64,000 bases of DNA from JAHBNG01 sp039028975 (GCA_039028975.1 JBCCHB010000022.1:1-64000); one strand, 5' to 3'. Shown: positions 26,101-34,414, numbered from the stretch's first letter. Notes: a model not told the origin generated them from the sequence alone. Translations and numbers: made by a program.

Positions 26101-28366
26101 CACTAGCTGTGACTTCACCAGCGGTGGTGTCGTTAGATAGCTGGGACGCATTTAGGATACGTCCGCCTGTATCACCGCCAGGGGAAAGATTGGGCAATTG
26201 CGGTAGAGCCGATGCTCTCGTAAAGACAATGGGTTCTGTTGCATTGCCAATAGCATTGAGGGTTGCGTCCGCCTCCAAAATGAGTCCCCCTCCTGCAGAC
26301 TCTATTGTTGTTCCGGCAGGAATGGCCAATGCCACTCCGCTCGCCAAGAGCAGATCGTCGAACCAGACGAAGTGGTTATAACCACCTACATGATTCCAAA
26401 TGCCGTTGGTGAGGGTATTCCCCAATGCAACGCCTGAGTATCGATTGCCCACAAACGTATTGTTTGTATAGGAAGGAGTAAATTGAGGGAAGCCATCGAC
26501 CCATACGGCCACATCAAAACCGCGAACGGTATTACTAATCAGCTGAGGCGCACTGCTTGCTGCAGCGAAGGCTGCTTGTGCTGCCGTGCCAAAGTGCTGA
26601 ATGTCGTTGTCACTGACGACAAATTGATCACCCACATCTTGGAAGAAGATGGCCGCGTTCTGAGTACCGCTGTGGCTGAGCTGATTATTTTGAAAGCTCC
26701 CGCTATTGACGTCTCGCAGATAGAGGCAATGTTGGTCAACGCAGGTGACCAGATTGTCGATGATGAGCATCTGAGATGGCTGGCCGCGAATGGATAGACT
26801 GGTCGAGGTGGTACTCGGTTCAAAGGTATTTCGTTCAACCCGTAGTTGGGTCGCACGGCCAACGGGTGCTGTAGCCAGAAGATTGTAGCTGCGGCTCGAT
26901 TCAATGGTGCTATCGCTCAAGTTGAGATTTCCCTCTGAGTAAAGGGCCACATCCGCATAGCGTATCTCCACATTGCTTAAGGCTATGTCGGGCAATCGAA
27001 AGGTGCTCACGTCGCTCCCAGGTGCTTCAATTCCACCCCAATCACCAGGGGCGGGGGCCGAGTTCGCCCCATCATTGTTGAAGTCACCTCCTGCTGTATC
27101 GTCTCTGACGCTAGTCAGGATAATGGGTGTTCCAGTTACAGCTGAGTTGGCGGATTTCAGGGTGGATCCTTCGCCGAGGATGAGTTTGCCCCCGGCAGAC
27201 TTGATCACGATACCTACTGGGAGGGTCAGCGTTGCTCCGGCCTCTATCGTTAGATCGTCGCTCCAAATAAAGTAGGGATCGGTTTCACGTTCTACCCATC
27301 TTCCCGTACCAATTCGACCCGAGAGTGCGATACCACTTAGCTGGTTCCCGCTGTATGTATTTAGATCTTCAACAATCGACGTCGTCGGATATCCTTCCAA
27401 CAGCATAGGGGCCATAAAGCCGGAAATTGTCGTGTTGATCAAGAGTGGAGTACCGTTGAGTACGGCCAGACCAACCGATGGGGGTGGGGTTTCAGTGAGA
27501 CCCCCATCCCGAGTGATGATATTGTCCGATAGCTGGACAGAATTCCCTACGCTATGAATGACGACGGCATCCTGATCGGAAGATTGAATTACAGTATTAT
27601 TGATGATTCTAACACCAGTTTGAAACTGAGAATTGAAGGTTGAATGCAAATCCAGCGCAACGCCACTTTGGGAACGCAGGGTGCAGTTCTGTAGCGTCAT
27701 GGGGATGGTTAGATTCTGCACCATGATGTTGGCCATGCTGTTGGGGCCATCATCAATCTGGCAATTTTGGAGAGAAAAGGAATCATAGATCTCATCCCCT
27801 CCAGCAGCGTCAAAGAAGACACCATAGTCGCGGCTCTGTTCGATAGTACTATTGTTCATGGACATGCTGGTGCGGGCTTCGATCCCGGTTGAGGCGTAGC
27901 GTATCCGAACATGATCCAGGATAAAAGCTGACGAGCCAAAGCTATTTTGGGATTGATCGATGAGGCCAAGCCAGTCACCTGGCGCAGGGGATGAAAGATT
28001 GCCATCGTTATTTGTGTCACCACCATATGCATCGTCTTGGAAGCTAGTAAAGACGACCGGGTCAGTCACAGTTCCACTGGCGGCAATCGATGTAAAACCC
28101 TGAACAATGATACCGCCGCCTTGAGACTTGATGACAACACCAGGTTCAATGGTGATAAAGGCTTGTTCAGTTAGGACAACCGTGGAGGTAATGATATATG
28201 GGCTATTGACCTGTAACCATCGTTCGGGTAATTTTATGAGGCCGCCCACTTCAGTGGGGCCACCTCTTTGGGCGCTGGCACTCTGTTGGTCGATGAAGGT
28301 GAAAATGGAGGCGAAGAAGAGGGCCGTAACGAATAATACAGAACAACTACGGAGGGGGAGTGGCAT
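23111..28366 (-). CDS. Giant secreted beta-helix protein with PPC and caspase-like (C13/legumain-type) domains
   Basis: A 1751-residue exported protein. Residues 1-32 are a signal peptide ending SASAQ. Residues about 45-1220 contain four modules starting near 57, 365, 665 and 994. Each opens with a strand pair (as in PYFIWSDDLTI and PHFIGDNDLLL), then an IPAG..I.SAGG.L stretch and, except in module 3, a GGDTNNDG..PGDWGG loop, followed by right-handed beta-helix coils. A Pro-rich linker (1220-1265) leads to a PPC-type domain (about 1265-1385). Residues about 1393-1590 form a caspase-like peptidase: H1479 in IYIMDHGN and C1523 in IEACHSGSF make the dyad. The end, NSVFLPLIQQ, is a sorting-like tail. 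It probably acts at the cell surface; partner and substrate are unknown. Confidence 0.88.
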   Translation of the reverse strand: MPLPLRSCSVLFVTALFFASIFTFIDQQSASAQRGGPTEVGGLIKLPERWLQVNSPYIITSTVVLTEQAFITIEPGVVIKSQGGGIIVQGFTSIAASGTVTDPVVFTSFQDDAYGGDTNNDGNLSSPAPGDWLGLIDQSQNSFGSSAFILDHVRIRYASTGIEARTSMSMNNSTIEQSRDYGVFFDAAGGDEIYDSFSLQNCQIDDGPNSMANIMVQNLTIPMTLQNCTLRSQSGVALDLHSTFNSQFQTGVRIINNTVIQSSDQDAVVIHSVGNSVQLSDNIITRDGGLTETPPPSVGLAVLNGTPLLINTTISGFMAPMLLEGYPTTSIVEDLNTYSGNQLSGIALSGRIGTGRWVERETDPYFIWSDDLTIEAGATLTLPVGIVIKSAGGKLILGEGSTLKSANSAVTGTPIILTSVRDDTAGGDFNNDGANSAPAPGDWGGIEAPGSDVSTFRLPDIALSNVEIRYADVALYSEGNLNLSDSTIESSRSYNLLATAPVGRATQLRVERNTFEPSTTSTSLSIRGQPSQMLIIDNLVTCVDQHCLYLRDVNSGSFQNNQLSHSGTQNAAIFFQDVGDQFVVSDNDIQHFGTAAQAAFAAASSAPQLISNTVRGFDVAVWVDGFPQFTPSYTNNTFVGNRYSGVALGNTLTNGIWNHVGGYNHFVWFDDLLLASGVALAIPAGTTIESAGGGLILEADATLNAIGNATEPIVFTRASALPQLPNLSPGGDTGGRILNASQLSNDTTAGEVTASDALAALPAGDWTGLVGHGSQDEDTANSTLNLQYVEVRHATTAIQTSGNLILTNGLLESNYRYDIAVEPFDNQNSDQRPNILVSQSTLRNGGIGFATNLFVSGQPRTLTIQDNVVESTRAFALQLSNVITAQISGNQISQTSSLNPAIYLENVGEQVVFSNNGISRGGQDQATAGILSVGSLPQLRSNTVSGFQVAIDVEGFPQSSPIYSSNVFTGNQYSGIALRGKLTSGLWNAPSEYPHFIGDNDLLLSTGISLTIPAGQIIKSAAGALVLEGGSSLNALGTVENPIILTSIKDDAHGGDTNNDGSQSLPDPGDWGGIRSQVEPIPATLNLGHLLLRYAETGLDTKGNLTLNDGIIEWSNLQAIQLSPPTTATTSVTLQRSILRNGAQDGLAIETLPKTLTLQNNAIYNNSRFGLQDTSNSGSAVNAMGIWWGDAVGPKSETGDAVGIGDMVTGNVNYAEWLTAPPSYVTDAPPATDDPVEPPADPSLPPGFEPPPIATPPSTLSTADTYEENNICANATALEPNGALQEHSFHADGDVDWVRFNALAGQSYRIEVQTRANSTADVTLEVYGECDGAVTDEFSETFTPGVRLDLDAIVDGPLYLRLANSRADIFGEDAVYAVSVSPIVAAQSQEAQGAIILMEGRLKIPDRLQPNIANVIREAYDLFKSRGYSDDNIQYLSVDPTAKGVDDVATAANLQDAITEWASTRVGIGQPLTIYIMDHGNIDRIYVDEPIGERVAPDQVHEWLNILEREQPNVKATIVIEACHSGSFIDGPKSVSKPGRIVISSTNVQNVAYASADGAQFSDRFLDSLQVGYGLASSFWDARNAVKQLYKIQDPWIDTNGNGIPNEQADLEQGTDDHNPGTGNQLPDFWAPYIVSAEGPDRIVDGRGTIRAEVRDNKAVRRVWGVVYAPSYRAPTDVEELIPEDVPTFDFVLHGNDIYGTEYTNFTEEGTYRVAIFAEDNDGLKARLWVLEIPTGAGPPQNSVFLPLIQQ

Positions 28367-28720
28367 AAAGATCTCCTCAAGCTATTGATTTTTAGGGTGC
28401 TATATAAATGGCCACGTTATGCTATAATCAGCTCCGTTTCTTCAAACCGTTTCATAGATTCTACAGCAAAATACAAAATGGGCAAAGAGACACTATCCCT
28501 ACCTTAATCTAATTATTTTTGACCTATTTTTTACGTATACTCGGTGTCAATTCAAAGCAGGTGTTTGGTCTCTTGCATATACATTCCGCTCTATTTGGGA
28601 CGCTCCTGCCATCGCAGAATAGTTGCTTGTTGGCATGAATCTTATCGAGTACAATAAGGGTTACAATCGGTGGCGGCTATAAAAACAGAAAGAACCACAA
28701 CAGAGTGCAGGGAGAGCATA
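28367..28720. other. Divergent intergenic region
   Basis: It lies between the secreted protein (minus) and the aldo/keto reductase (plus). A partial family B end, CTATAATCAGCTCCGTTTC, is at about 28423. A plausible promoter for the reductase is annotated separately. Confidence 0.5.
28627..28655 (+). promoter_or_regulatory. Putative sigma-70 promoter of the aldo/keto reductase gene
   Basis: TTGTTG, a 17-base spacer, then TACAAT, ending 65 bases before the ATG at 28721. Confidence 0.45.
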
Positions 28721-29743
28721 ATGAGCAAACTGGAAAAACGCAAGTTGGGGCGTACCGACGCCTACGTTACCCGTATTGGGTTAGGTTGTGCGCCGCTGGG
28801 TGATCTCTTTGTCCCGCTTAGTGAAGAACAAGCCCAGCAGACGCTACAAGCCGCTTGGGATGGTGGCGTACGCTATTTTGATACGGCCCCATTCTATGGC
28901 TACGGTAAGAGCGAACACCGAGTGGGTACCTTTCTTCGCCAGCAGCCAAGGGACGAGTTTGTCGTTTCGACCAAGATTGGACGGGTTATGCGTAGGCCCC
29001 ACAATCTGACAACCTTTGACAAAGGGATGTGGGCTGGTGGCCTCTCATTTGAGTTTGACTATGATTACAGCTATGACGGCATCATGCGTTCCTACGAAGA
29101 TAGTTTGCAGCGCCTTAGCATCCCCTCGATTGATATTCTGCTTGTTCACGATCTGGACATCTATTTTCACAAGAGCGAGGCAAAGTTTAACGCGTATCTT
29201 TATCAACTGGTCAATAGCGGCTGGCGTGCCCTGGATGAGTTACGCAGTTCGGGTGAGGTCAAGGCAGTGGGGGCAGGCATCAATACGTTGGATACTATTC
29301 CTCGTTTCCTTGACGTGCTGGATATGGATACCTTCATAGTGGCTGGCGCATACAATCTGCTGGACCAGAGCATGTTGGATAGTGAACTACCACTCTGCGC
29401 TGAAAGAGGTATAGAGGTGATCATCGGGGCTGTCTTTGCCTCAGGTATCCTGGCAACAGGGGCCGTGGAGGGTGCTACCTTCCAGTATGAACCAGCAAGC
29501 GAGGAGATCCTGCAGCGGACTCGTCAGATTGAAGCCGTTTGTCAACGACATCAAATACCTCTGCCGGCTGTCTCGCTGCAGTTTTTGCTGGCCCATCCCA
29601 CCATTGCCACGCTGATTCCTGGGGCACTAGAACCCCATCATATCAGCAGCAATATCCATGCCGCTGAACAATCGATTCCAGCCGTTCTTTGGGCTGAACT
29701 GAAAGATGAAGGATTGTTACGGCACGATGCGCCAACCCCCTAA
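28721..29743 (+). CDS. Aldo/keto reductase (D-threo-aldose/L-fucose dehydrogenase-like)
   Basis: A 340-residue NAD(P)-dependent oxidoreductase. The catalytic tetrad is visible: Asp and Tyr in FDTAPFYGYGKSE, Lys in VSTKIGR, and His in LLVHDLD. The family resembles D-threo-aldose 1-dehydrogenase and pyridoxal dehydrogenase, which oxidise sugar hemiacetals. The ATG at 28721 is chosen because GGGAGA precedes it at good spacing and MSKLEKRKLGR is the normal start of the family. It converges with the nitrilase-like gene 13 bases downstream. Confidence 0.9.
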   Translation: MSKLEKRKLGRTDAYVTRIGLGCAPLGDLFVPLSEEQAQQTLQAAWDGGVRYFDTAPFYGYGKSEHRVGTFLRQQPRDEFVVSTKIGRVMRRPHNLTTFDKGMWAGGLSFEFDYDYSYDGIMRSYEDSLQRLSIPSIDILLVHDLDIYFHKSEAKFNAYLYQLVNSGWRALDELRSSGEVKAVGAGINTLDTIPRFLDVLDMDTFIVAGAYNLLDQSMLDSELPLCAERGIEVIIGAVFASGILATGAVEGATFQYEPASEEILQRTRQIEAVCQRHQIPLPAVSLQFLLAHPTIATLIPGALEPHHISSNIHAAEQSIPAVLWAELKDEGLLRHDAPTP

Positions 29744-29756
29744 GGACGATAGCGCC

Positions 29757-30824
29757 CTACCTCTCTGGCTTTACCCAAATTCCCCGATCATGCATGAGCT
29801 TGATCTGCTCCTGAATCACCTTCTCATGGTATTCGGCATGTTTCATTGGCTCCCGATCCAGATAAAGATTTTTAGGATAGATGGGTTCTTCATAGAGCAT
29901 CCCGTAGAGTTCAGTTCGCAGATCCTTCATCCAGTTGTCCCACTGTGCTCGCGCTCGGTGATCCCGCAATGCTTCGATGTCAATCACGCCGCCTACGTAG
30001 GTAGAACCGGCCCCATATTCCTGTTTACCTACAATCTGCCCTTTGTAGTTGATGATGTAGGACTTGCCGCCAAAGGTATCAATGGGAATATCCGAATCGG
30101 GTGTGAGATAGTAGGTCCCCATGTTGGGGGCGACAACGTACATGTTGTTGTCTAATGCCCTGGCCCGACTCTGAATCTCAAAGATGTCGTTGCCAGTAGC
30201 CGGGTGAGGGTAGGACGCGCGATAGACAACCTCAGCTCCATTCATAGCTAGGGCGCGCGCGTTTTCTGGATAAGAGCCTTCATTGGCCATCATAATGCCC
30301 AAACGTCCGATCTCCGTATCGACTACTGGCCAAAATGCATCGAGCGTTCGACCATACTTTTCCACCCACCAATCATATATGTCATGAGGGCAGACAGAGT
30401 GCTCTACAGGAAAGAGCGGAGAGACCTTGTAATGTTGTAAGATGACTTCTCCCTGAGGATCGATAATGAAGCCTACGTTAAAGAAGCGATCTGGCCACTC
30501 TGGGTGACGTGCCTTGGCCTGAGCCATGACAAATGAATCGTACTGTTTAGCAATTTCACCGATGGCATCTGTCTCTGGGCCAGGGATATCAATGCAGCAT
30601 TCGTTGGCAAAGGTGACGTGATCTAAATCCATCACCTCGTCGTTAAAGGCTTGCAGCGCCCCTTCGGGAAGGGCGATTAAACGAACAGGTAAATCCAAGC
30701 TGGAGAGCCAAGCAGCAGCTTTGGTCAGGTGGATCAGATGCTCGATATTAAGCATGATATCATCGCGGTTGCGGACGCCGCGCACGGTGGGGATGAGACC
30801 CACAGCAGTGTAGGGCTTAATCAT
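29757..30824 (-). CDS. Nitrilase-superfamily protein lacking the nucleophilic Cys
   Basis: A 355-residue carbon-nitrogen hydrolase-fold protein. The catalytic Glu (ALPEGAL) and Lys (QHYKVSPLF) are present. Where the family has G-x-x-I-C-x-D-x-x-F-P-E, the sequence reads GIMMANEGSYPE, so Cys is replaced by Ala (codon GCC). It is therefore either inactive as an amidase or nitrilase, or uses another chemistry. The ATG at 30824 has AAGGAG at good spacing. The longer frame to 31010 runs through a family A repeat and is rejected. It lies just downstream of a Gfo/Idh/MocA oxidoreductase in the same direction. Confidence 0.85.
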   Translation of the reverse strand: MIKPYTAVGLIPTVRGVRNRDDIMLNIEHLIHLTKAAAWLSSLDLPVRLIALPEGALQAFNDEVMDLDHVTFANECCIDIPGPETDAIGEIAKQYDSFVMAQAKARHPEWPDRFFNVGFIIDPQGEVILQHYKVSPLFPVEHSVCPHDIYDWWVEKYGRTLDAFWPVVDTEIGRLGIMMANEGSYPENARALAMNGAEVVYRASYPHPATGNDIFEIQSRARALDNNMYVVAPNMGTYYLTPDSDIPIDTFGGKSYIINYKGQIVGKQEYGAGSTYVGGVIDIEALRDHRARAQWDNWMKDLRTELYGMLYEEPIYPKNLYLDREPMKHAEYHEKVIQEQIKLMHDRGIWVKPER

Positions 30825-30886
30825 TGAATGTCTCCTTATGTATGTGGGAGAGTAAGAGATAGCAGCTTGAGAGGCGGGGGCGTCGG

Positions 30887-30979
30887 TATAAATGGCCAGA
30901 AAAGTTCTGTCCTGCCTTCTCGGAATTTCCCGGAGCAGATTGGTCACGAATCGGCACAAGACTTTTCTGACGAAGTATA
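30887..30979. repeat. Palindromic repeat family A, copy 4
   Basis: A 93-bp element with TATA flanks, GGCCAGAAAAGTTCTGTCC on one side and GCACAAGACTTTTCTGACG on the other, and central CTCGGAATTTCCCGGAG. It separates the nitrilase-like gene from the upstream oxidoreductase gene. Confidence 0.85.
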
Positions 30980-31018
30980 AAGAGTGGACCACTCCTTCAG
31001 AACGGTCCACTTGAAAGC

Positions 31019-32368
31019 TTAGGGCAACTTTAGCAAGTCATCAACCCTTATCATCGTGTTGGTAGAAATCGAGTGATTGGCCGCAATCCCCATGAGAATT
31101 GAGGCCGCGCCGTCAATATGAGAAGCAGCCCTCTCAAACGGATCATGAGGAGGATTGTCAGCAAAGATCTGTTCTAACATGACTGGATCAGCCCCACCAT
31201 GTCCACCTTCGGCTTTGGGAATCTCAACTTCGTATGGGTTCTCGAACATAGGGTAGATGTAGATATGGGAGCCGCCAAACTGGGTCAGTACCCGTTCACG
31301 GGTTTCTTTGGCTAGGGTAGCTTCGGCTTCTGGTAGAGTCTCTTCTTGCCCAGCGACAAAAGTCTTGCCTACCTTCTCCACTAATTCGACTTCAAGCCGT
31401 CCTTTATCCCCGGTGATGGCCACCCGATACCCCTCCCAAGGAGAAAAGGCTACCAGCGAATAGGTGAGTACCGCTCCATTGCGGTAGCGAGCCGTTACGC
31501 TCATTGTGTCTTCCGAAGAGATGTTGTCACCAAAGACATTGCGGTCGCGTACATAGCCCGTGTCTGCCTCAGCCTCCAGATAGAGCTCCTTCAGGGTATT
31601 TCGGGTGTCTAAATGCAGCGCAAAGGGATCGTCCTTGGCCTCCTCGTTGCCTGTATAGCGGTCGTAGCTATATTCTTCACCCCGCTTGGCCGCGTTCTCT
31701 CGACCATAAAAGAGGAGATTTCCCATGGCAAAGACTTCTTTGGGATACGAATCCAGCCACCAGTTAATCAAGTCAAAGTGGTGAGTGGCCTTATGGACCA
31801 ACAGACCGCCAGACTTATCTTTTTCTCGATGCCAGCGGCGGAAGTAGTCGGCGCCGTGGGAGGTGTCCAGGACCCAAGAAAAATTCACGTGAAGCGGGGT
31901 TCCAATGGCCCCATCCATAATCAGCTCCCGAACCTTAGTGGCAATGGGGGCATAACGGTAATTAAAGGTGACCCGTAGTTTTTTTCCAGTCTCCTCAATG
32001 GCTTTAAAGATAGCCCGAGCCTTGGCATCATCGGTGGTCATAGGCTTTTCAGAGATGGCATCACAGCCCAATTCCATGGCTCGAATGATGTAGAGGTGGT
32101 GGGTAGAATCCATGGTCGTTACAATGACCGTATCAGGCTTGGCCTCTTCGATCATCGTGTCGAATTCCTCGGCATGATAGGTGGGCAGCGGCTCTTGCCC
32201 CATCTCTTCTTGGATGCGTCGGTTGTACCAATTCATGCGAATTTGGCTTAAATCACATAGTGCAACCAGTTCGGCAGAGTCCGAATATGTTTGGGCAATC
32301 GCGTTGACGAACATGCCAGCACGTCCACCGGTGCCGACAATCGCATATCGTTTCTTTTGGTTGGTCAT
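31019..32368 (-). CDS. Gfo/Idh/MocA-family oxidoreductase
   Basis: A 449-residue NAD(P)-dependent sugar or inositol dehydrogenase candidate. The N-terminal Rossmann fold starts RYAIVGTGGRAGMF, the conserved EKP is at CDAISEKPMT, and the C-terminal alpha/beta domain includes GGLLVHKATHHFDLINWW with the His-Asp pair expected near the active site. An additional C-terminal segment makes it longer than the roughly 350-residue average. The nitrilase-like gene follows after about 195 bases holding a family A repeat; a joint pathway is possible. The substrate is unknown. Confidence 0.9.
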   Translation of the reverse strand: MTNQKKRYAIVGTGGRAGMFVNAIAQTYSDSAELVALCDLSQIRMNWYNRRIQEEMGQEPLPTYHAEEFDTMIEEAKPDTVIVTTMDSTHHLYIIRAMELGCDAISEKPMTTDDAKARAIFKAIEETGKKLRVTFNYRYAPIATKVRELIMDGAIGTPLHVNFSWVLDTSHGADYFRRWHREKDKSGGLLVHKATHHFDLINWWLDSYPKEVFAMGNLLFYGRENAAKRGEEYSYDRYTGNEEAKDDPFALHLDTRNTLKELYLEAEADTGYVRDRNVFGDNISSEDTMSVTARYRNGAVLTYSLVAFSPWEGYRVAITGDKGRLEVELVEKVGKTFVAGQEETLPEAEATLAKETRERVLTQFGGSHIYIYPMFENPYEVEIPKAEGGHGGADPVMLEQIFADNPPHDPFERAASHIDGAASILMGIAANHSISTNTMIRVDDLLKLP

Positions 32369-32482
32369 GGGAGCTTTACTCTACTTTGAACTTGATGATT
32401 ATTTGTCAGTGGATTACAAAATGGAGAGTGGCCCTCCTCGGATCCGCTCTCAAACTATAATCCATCTGTATATCATGGAACT

Positions 32483-33193
32483 CTACTGTTTATTGCTTCG
32501 TGGGTACCACAAGTAGAGCCCCAGCGTGATGATAATAACTACAGCTGCGGCAATCGCGGCCGCGACGGTGCGAGGGCTTTGCAAAAGCGTTTCACTATGT
32601 GTGTGTTCAGGGGCTATGCCAATGGCTCGCTTGTTGACCAGTTGATCCCTTTCGGCCTGTAACGCCTCCTGTAGCAACTGCCGATACTTGGAGGATGGTC
32701 GAGCTGGCCGATTCAATTCTGCAATTTGATCGGCCAAAAGCATGTATGGTAATAGCTCCGGCGCAAGTGTATGGACTGCAGTGGTCAAATCTGACTTTAC
32801 CCCAACGAAATCTTCTTCTGCTGAACTCCTTTGTTGCCTAGGATGTATTACTGGGAAAGATCGTGGGGGAGAGGTCGACAGAGGCATTGAGTCTGATGCT
32901 TTCGGGCAATCATCACCGTCGGCCTCTTGCACTGGGGCCGCTATTGATTCATTCTCATCGACATCAGGGTTTGCAACATCGAGATCTACTGAATCAAGAT
33001 CCATTGAGGTGAGGCGACTAGCATGTCCTTCTAGCACGTCCTCAGCGCTCAACGTCCGCCCTTGCCCCATATCTAATCCAGAGGGTGTTTCTTCTTCATT
33101 GCTTACAACCCAAATCCAACCGGTTAGCCAACGGGCCGACCATTTTTCTGGCCACGCAAGCAAGTTAAACGAGATTTCAGATAGACGATTCAT
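32483..33193 (-). CDS. Single-pass membrane protein, putative anti-sigma factor
   Basis: A 236-residue protein with an acidic, low-complexity cytoplasmic part and one C-terminal transmembrane helix (roughly the last 30 residues, VAAAIAAAVVIIITLGLYLWY). No zinc-binding anti-sigma motif is seen. It follows the ECF sigma gene by 48 bases in the same direction, the usual arrangement of a membrane anti-sigma factor, and that is the only evidence for the role. The Met at 33193 is chosen because AAGGAG lies nine bases upstream; an ATG at 33211 would overlap that site. Confidence 0.6.
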   Translation of the reverse strand: MNRLSEISFNLLAWPEKWSARWLTGWIWVVSNEEETPSGLDMGQGRTLSAEDVLEGHASRLTSMDLDSVDLDVANPDVDENESIAAPVQEADGDDCPKASDSMPLSTSPPRSFPVIHPRQQRSSAEEDFVGVKSDLTTAVHTLAPELLPYMLLADQIAELNRPARPSSKYRQLLQEALQAERDQLVNKRAIGIAPEHTHSETLLQSPRTVAAAIAAAVVIIITLGLYLWYPRSNKQ

Positions 33194-33241
33194 GAGGGGG
33201 GACTCCTTCATATTGTATAATGCCTATAGTTACGGCTCCCA

Positions 33242-34033
33242 CTACCGTTGTTCCCGCTCCCTGGATTCCAGGTCAGTGCGTAGAGTAGCCAAAGTCCGGA
33301 AATAGAGGGACTTAATGGCGCTCTCACTTTTGTTCATCAATTCGCCAATTTCTAGATTAGAGAGGCGACTGCTAAATTTGTAAATGAGTAGATCCCGACG
33401 CTCTTCCGGCAGACGGTTGATGGCCTCCCACAGCTCATTATGATTCTCCGCTCGCTCTACTTTTGCCTCAGGTAGCTCCTCTTCCCTGCTGTGAGACCAT
33501 AGGCGATCCAAGGAGAGGAAATGGCGTTTGCTGTTATCCCGATGCCAGTTGGCTACGAGGTTGTGGGCAATGCGAAAAAGCCAAGCGGAGAAGGGGAAAC
33601 CTCGATCCTCGTAGCTATCCAGTTTGGATAGCGCCTGATAGAAGGTTCGGGCTGTTAGATCCTCCGAATCCTGAGCATTGCCCACTCGATTGTAGATATA
33701 TGCATAGACCCGATCCACATATCGTTCATAGAGAATGCCAAATCGATCTGAGTTCTGCTTGGCCTCGTAGATGAGCTGCGCCTCATCTGGATCGACTTTT
33801 CGAAATTGCTTACTATCCGCGTCGGGTTGTTCTTGGGGTATCTCTGCTGGCGTAGTGATACCTGGTTTGGTCGACAGCCAGCCAGAAGTCGATTCTACTG
33901 TCACGGCTGAGTTGGTCTTAAGAACCTCCCGTTGCTCACTATCCTGACCCGACTGGCGCGATTCGGTCAGGAGCTCCCATAGGCGCTCACCCAGTCTAGA
34001 CGCGTTATGTTTAGATGACTTGGTGAGGGTCAT
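33242..34033 (-). CDS. ECF-type RNA polymerase sigma factor with N-terminal extension
   Basis: A 263-residue sigma-70-family regulator. Region 2 is in the block FGILYERYVDRVYAYI followed by DLTARTFYQALSKL, with the -10 recognition part near FPFSAWLFRIAHN. Region 4 contains LPEERRDLLIYKF and the helix-turn-helix SNLEIGELMNKSESAIKSL. An extension of about 85 residues, rich in Ser and Glu, precedes region 2; normal ECF factors are about 190 residues long. The start at 34033 has AGAGGAG at correct spacing; the ATG two codons earlier is too close to it. A putative membrane anti-sigma follows. Confidence 0.88.
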   Translation of the reverse strand: MTLTKSSKHNASRLGERLWELLTESRQSGQDSEQREVLKTNSAVTVESTSGWLSTKPGITTPAEIPQEQPDADSKQFRKVDPDEAQLIYEAKQNSDRFGILYERYVDRVYAYIYNRVGNAQDSEDLTARTFYQALSKLDSYEDRGFPFSAWLFRIAHNLVANWHRDNSKRHFLSLDRLWSHSREEELPEAKVERAENHNELWEAINRLPEERRDLLIYKFSSRLSNLEIGELMNKSESAIKSLYFRTLATLRTDLESREREQR

Positions 34034-34097
34034 CGACATCTCCTCTCAACATGCATATACATAGTCCAATGTCTATTTTTTGATAAGTATTTCCTAC

Positions 34098-34181
34098 TAT
34101 ACTTCAGTTGATTTGGAAATTATCGTTTTGCACAGCTTTATCACTGTGACAAAACCACGGTTTTCAAACATCGCTGAGTAT
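34098..34181. repeat. Palindromic repeat family B, copy 4
   Basis: From TATACTTCAGTTGATTTG to TTTTCAAACATCGCTGAGTA. It is immediately followed by a family A element. Confidence 0.75.
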
Positions 34182-34185
34182 TAAG

Positions 34186-34298
34186 TATTCTTCGCCAGAA
34201 AAGTCTTGTATCGACTCTTGATCCATCGACTCCGGGAAAATTTGAAAAGGGAGGGCATCTCCATCTTCATGGGAACAAGCTTTTTCTGGCTGTCTATA
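34186..34298. repeat. Palindromic repeat family A, copy 5
   Basis: A 113-bp copy with GCCAGAAAAGTCTTGTATCG on one side and GAACAAGCTTTTTCTGGC on the other. It lies back to back with a family B copy. Confidence 0.8.
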
Positions 34299-34378
34299 AT
34301 TATACGGACTGCAGGTCAGCAAAGGATACCGTACTTTGGGTTGGTTACACAAGTTTGAAGCAGTTTTTGGAAAATGTA

Positions 34379-34408
34379 TTGACATGGCACCATCTTCTAT
34401 GCTATAGT
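34379..34408 (+). promoter_or_regulatory. Strong sigma-70-like promoter
   Basis: Perfect TTGACA (34379-34384), an 18-base spacer and TATAGT (34403-34408). A transcript starting near 34415 would contain a leader of about 140 bases with a terminator before the paiB-like start. Confidence 0.75.
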
Positions 34409-34414
34409 ATGCCT

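Noticed and set aside
26483..26904. Frames of about 100-120 residues antisense or out of frame to the beta-helix protein
   Set aside because: Shadow frames of the repetitive coding sequence.
30825..31010. N-terminal extension of the nitrilase-like protein
   Set aside because: It translates a family A repeat; AAGGAG supports the start at 30824.
34164..34385. 73-residue minus-strand frame
   Set aside because: It is made of the family A and B repeats and the promoter.
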